NCBI RefSeq assembly: GCF_000090795.2
Contig: NW_003546351.1
Location: 65,118 to 88,225 of the forward strand
Reading direction: 5' to 3'
Length of the DNA: 23,108 nucleotides
Source of the DNA: Amphimedon queenslandica
Taxonomy: Eukaryota; Porifera; Demospongiae; Haplosclerida; Niphatidae
Position 1 is the first letter of the stretch. Each line of letters begins with the position of its first letter. Under the pieces are notes generated by a model, which was not told the DNA's origin, did no database searches, and was given only the letters and a program-made list of their open reading frames with translations. Both the position numbers and the translations under genes were made by a program. Shown here one piece after another: positions 20,515 through 23,108 of the stretch.

Positions 20515-20572
20515 GACGAGTTTACTCGTCCACCCACAACTTTAATGATTACACAGGAATGAGTATACTCAT
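20515..20572. repeat. Two near-identical palindromes in tandem
   Basis: GACGAGTTTACTCGTC (20515-20530) is a 7-bp stem around TT. ATGAGTATACTCAT (20559-20572) is a perfect 14-bp palindrome of the same GA(C/T)GAGT...ACTC(G/A)T design. They mark the point where gypsy similarity stops. Confidence 0.7.
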
Positions 20573-21248
20573 CTGTATGTCTTTCTATGTGTATAAGGGT
20601 TTTTAAACTTGTTTTGCGGACATAGTAAAGAGATTGCTGACATTATCTTACCATCTTTTTACAGTTTCTATAGTTATGACCTGTTACCTTGTGGCTTTAG
20701 TAAGTTACAGACAGATGAAGGATCATCGTGTAGTTAGACTGCAAACAAGGCTTGCAGTATCACTCATACAAGAAGCGCTTGAAAAATGGAACAGATTCTT
20801 ACACTTCAATGTCTGTGGAGTCCATAGACTTATTACAAGTAGCTATAAGGGTGATGAAGCGCCTAGAAAGAAGAAAAACAACTTTGCCTATCACCTGCCA
20901 TGAAACCAATAGAGAAGTGGAGTGGACGTAGTCTGGAAGCAAACTCAGACAGGGAGCACGTTTATGACCTTTTCCATCTTTCTCTCTGGAGAACATAAAA
21001 CCTATGTGATACCTGGAGTAGGACCTACACAAGATATTTATAAAGGCAGATTTTATTCAGCCACGCATGCAAGGAAAGTTATTTAATTTCAGTTATTATT
21101 TATAGTACCTATACATGTACATAATTAAAACTTTTAATCAGTATTATTATCAATCAGTATCAGTAATATAATAGTTCTATGATGATTTTACAACTTTTGA
21201 TGCTGCAATACAGGATTGACAAAACCAAGTATTTCCTTTTGGATTATC
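20573..21248. other. Stretch without a recognised gene
   Basis: Two overlapping plus-strand frames cover 20634-20926. One holds SVESIDLLQVAIRVMKRLER, which looks helical, but no family is recognised and no splice sites connect it. The rest is AT-rich. Confidence 0.35.
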
Positions 21249-21559
21249 TCAAATTCTAACAAACTTAAAGTGATACCAGTGTAAACATGCATCACAATTA
21301 ATAGCATGCAAAGAATTAATGTGTCTCTGACAGTAGTGGCACATCCATGTATGCTTTCGAGTTTTCTGCTTCAAAACATCATTTACCAATACCCAAGCAT
21401 CAGAAGTAATGTATTGCCTGACAAAATGGATGTCGACATTTTCATCTGAAACAAAATCACTTATTTTCTCTGGTCTACACTCCACATTTTCATTAATCAA
21501 TTCATCATTTTTCCAAACATTGTCAATAACTTCTTGATCCACAAACCATGATAACATTG
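21249..21559 (-). CDS. PHD-finger-like exon, possibly broken
   Basis: A candidate exon begins after an ATAG acceptor (21561-21560), with an ATG at 21557, and runs open to TGA at 21251-21249. It starts MLSWFVDQEVIDNVW, is acidic in the middle, then has VDIHFVRQYITSDAWVLVND. It ends with WMCHYC, INCDACLHWYH and FKF. The C-x2-C, C-x2-C, H pattern matches a PHD-type zinc finger, which in other proteins reads histone tails. The last zinc-binding Cys after WYH is Phe here and the frame stops five residues later, so the finger is incomplete. In sponge and cnidarian proteins I recall this module following an AT-hook segment, as found directly upstream. The frame does not join cleanly to that exon, so this may be a pseudogene copy. 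Confidence 0.6.
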
Positions 21560-21585
21560 CTATGGTAATTAGAAGTACAAAATAA

Positions 21586-21761
21586 TTATAAAGTAATTAA
21601 CTTCGTAGTCACATCGTTTGAAGTATGCAGCGTAATAAAGCTGGTAGGTTTATTGGCAGAAACTCTGTCTATTCTTGACTTCTTCCTTTGCAAACTAATA
21701 GTTGTAAGGTCATTCTCTCTAGGACGTCCACGACTTTTAATTGGTGTGGGAACATTTATAC
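21586..21761 (-). CDS. AT-hook exon of the minus-strand gene
   Basis: The exon opens after AAAAAG (acceptor at 21763-21762) and reads GINVPTPIKSRGRPREND, then LTTISLQRKKSRIDRVSANK and an FITLH segment. SRGRPRE within a basic, proline-containing stretch is an AT-hook, a minor-groove DNA-binding motif. Its first codon is completed by the last base of the exon at 21805-21834 across a 43-base intron, which keeps the frame. The frame either ends at TAA (21588-21586) or splices at a GTGACT donor after 21614. That donor would put the PHD-like exon out of frame. A nuclear DNA-binding protein is inferred. Confidence 0.65.
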
Positions 21762-21804
21762 CTTTTTGTTTAGTGACAATTGAAGAAAATTGAGATAGAC
21801 TTAC

Positions 21805-21834
21805 CCAAATTTAATGCTGATGAGTTTTCACTAT
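21805..21834 (-). CDS. Short acidic linker exon (continuing form)
   Basis: A 30-base exon lies between a TTACAG acceptor and a GGTAAGTC donor. Joined to the exon ending at 22324, it reads D-SENSSALNL-G and continues in frame into the AT-hook exon. It has the same entry phase and a similar start (DSEN) as the alternative exon 22221-22279 (DSDD), suggesting exon duplication. Confidence 0.6.
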
Positions 21835-22220
21835 CTGTAATATGTGTACTATTTGCCATATTATGTGACTTAATAAGTCTGAGTCATTAGTTTTTATGTT
21901 ACTAACAGCAGTGTGTACTGTAAAATCATTATTCTGTGTTGCTATGATACATAGAGAGTACCGGGTATATTATTCACAATTAATGTACCATGTATGTTGC
22001 ATCTTTGAATATTAGAGCCTACAATTGGCTTATTAATATTTTCATGCTGTACAATCTAATTAAAAAGCCATAGGAACAAGCAACATGCTAAGTGTTATAA
22101 GAAATAATGCCCACTATAATGATATACCATTATACCATGCGCATATATAGTGACAGAGATATGCACATCATATAGGCACGGATTGATAGGCTCTCATAAA
22201 CTCACTTTATCATTTACACA
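21835..22220. other. Intron or intergenic sequence of the minus-strand gene
   Basis: AT-rich and non-coding. If the 22324 exon splices to 21834, this is part of its intron. Confidence 0.5.
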
Positions 22221-22279
22221 CTATGAGTTTACTGCTTCATCAGTATCAGAACTAAAAGCATTGTTTGAGTCATCTGAAT
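22221..22279 (-). CDS. Alternative acidic exon with stop codon
   Basis: After a TTTTAG acceptor (22281-22280) the exon completes the split codon from 22324 and reads DSDDSNNAFSSDTDEAVNS then TAG. If used, it ends the protein 18 residues after the helical exon, before the AT-hook. An internal GTAAAC could serve as a donor, but the phase would not fit either downstream exon. It is thus either a terminal alternative exon or a decaying duplicate of 21805-21834. Confidence 0.55.
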
Positions 22280-22323
22280 CTAAAATGATAAAATTAATTA
22301 AGTGTTGCTATGCAGGCCAATAC

Positions 22324-22655
22324 CTTTATCAACTTTCACTACTGACACCTCTGTTCCCCTTTTCCAGTTCTCTATGACATCAGAAAGCAAAGAAAGCCTT
22401 CTTTCAAAGTGAACATTAGATGCTTCACTTGCCAACGAAGCAAGTTGTGATCTTAACATAACTGCTTTTCGAAACTTCTGGTGCTGACTTAGTGTAGTAG
22501 TGGGTTGGCTTTGTGATTTAGTTGAAGTATGAGATGATTCTTCAGAGGGTGAATTTAAAGTAAACATTCTATGGTTTTCTCTGTAATACGCCGTTGTCCA
22601 ATGTTGGTCAGAAAGCTCAGAAACAAGCAACGGCTTATCCCTTTTTTTCCTTACA
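22324..22655 (-). CDS. Helical N-terminal or central exon of the minus-strand gene
   Basis: The exon begins after TTTAACAG and ends GATAAAG with a GTATTG donor. It reads VRKKRDKPLLVSELSDQHW, then a Ser/Thr/Gln-rich stretch (SEESSHTSTKSQSQPTTT), then KFRKAVMLRSQLASLASEAS, HFERRLSLLSDVIENWKRG and EVSVVKVDK. The second half is strongly helical with heptad-like leucines and may form a coiled coil. There is no in-frame ATG at its start, so an upstream exon probably lies beyond the window or within the repeat at 22650-22830. I recall no named domain. A 332-base open exon with consensus borders and in-frame joints is good support for a real gene or a recent gene copy. Confidence 0.65.
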
Positions 22656-22830
22656 CTGTTAAAATGAAAGTGTTATTCTACACTCAAGCGTGTTAAAAAT
22701 TTGGGTGTTGCTTACTGCTAGAGTGTTGAATCCATCCAACTTGGTGTTGTCTCATTTAAATGAGGTGTCATGATATTCATGTTCTTTTGTTTAACATATC
22801 TAACACCCATCAGTGTTGTTCATCAGCTCT
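22650..22830. repeat. GTGTT/AACAC-rich interspersed repeat
   Basis: GTGTT or AACAC occurs about nine times in 180 bases (for example ACACTG, AAGTGTT, GCGTGTT, GGGTGTT, AGAGTGTT and TAACACCC). The piece includes a CTCATTTAAATGAG palindrome. The ends, ACACTG and CAGTGT, are inverted. This resembles small hAT-type MITEs seen in other animals. It overlaps the acceptor of the helical exon. Confidence 0.45.
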
Positions 22831-23108
22831 TGTAGGTGGAAGTTATTTATAACCATTAATAACTAATAATAAAATGCCAAAATGGTGAAAAATCTTTTTT
22901 TTAATGATAAGGTTATCTTTTATCATTCCTTATAGAGACTAGCAAAATTAGAATACAACAAGAAACAATTATTTTTTAAAAAAAGAAAAATCATGAGTGT
23001 CATTAAACAATAAAAATGACTGTATTATCCGACTCTTTTTCGTTGTTAATTAAGAACCTATAAAAATAAAAATAAAGTTATTAATTATCATGACTATTAC
23101 AATAATCA
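22831..23108. other. AT-rich end of window, nothing recognised
   Basis: Very AT-rich, with poly-A and poly-T runs; no open frame or repeat that I can support. Confidence 0.5.

Noticed and set aside
1-23108. CRISPR array, bacterial operon or phage
   Set aside because: No regularly spaced repeats, no ribosome-binding sites, no dense coding; introns and eukaryotic transposons are present.

Overview
The window looks like animal nuclear DNA, AT-rich and gene-poor. A sponge or cnidarian-like genome is my best guess. The reasons are very short GT-AG introns (one of 43 bases at 21762-21804), interrupted reading frames, many small foldback elements, and relics of eukaryotic transposons (Ty3/gypsy, hAT, Tigger/pogo). 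I see no operons, ribosome binding sites, CRISPR arrays, rRNA or tRNA genes. The species call is inference; no sequence search was possible.

Layout. 1-417: the start of a Ty3/gypsy element on the minus strand (gag N-terminus, primer-binding-like site, candidate LTR). 423-3300: gene-poor DNA with simple repeats and one possible terminal-inverted-repeat pair. 3307-3596: a small non-autonomous hAT element with a perfect 8-bp target duplication. 4170-4520: two head-to-head copies of a SAP-domain-like exon, forming an inverted repeat. 4600-7880: mostly unexplained AT-rich DNA. 7895-8125: a HIRAN-like coding fragment. 8284-8600: a MITE-like foldback element touching a decayed gypsy integrase (8631-9500, minus). 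9893-10490 and 15795-16315: two copies of one dispersed repeat. 12957-15609: a badly decayed hAT element whose transposase (minus) can be followed from N-terminus to C-terminal dimerisation region through many stops and frameshifts. 16321-16556: a foldback MITE with arms near 98 bp. 17047-17262 and 18585-18812: diverged inverted copies of the same sequence, both with splice-like sites. 18761-19120: a Tigger/pogo transposase fragment (plus). 19182-20514: a gypsy protease and reverse transcriptase relic (minus), interrupted by a 239-bp MITE with perfect 37-bp inverted repeats and a TA target duplication.

The one part that resembles a living gene is 21249-22655 on the minus strand. Its exons join in frame over consensus splice sites and encode a coiled helical segment, an acidic linker, an AT-hook and, after a frame break, a PHD-finger-like exon. 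Two alternative linker exons give either an early stop or continuation into the AT-hook. This points to a multi-copy chromatin-protein-like or transposon-derived family.

The region is therefore mainly a nested transposon graveyard. The elements do not form a pathway. Their value is in insertion order, in inverted exon copies that could fold into double-stranded RNA if transcribed, and in the possible alternatively spliced gene at the right end.
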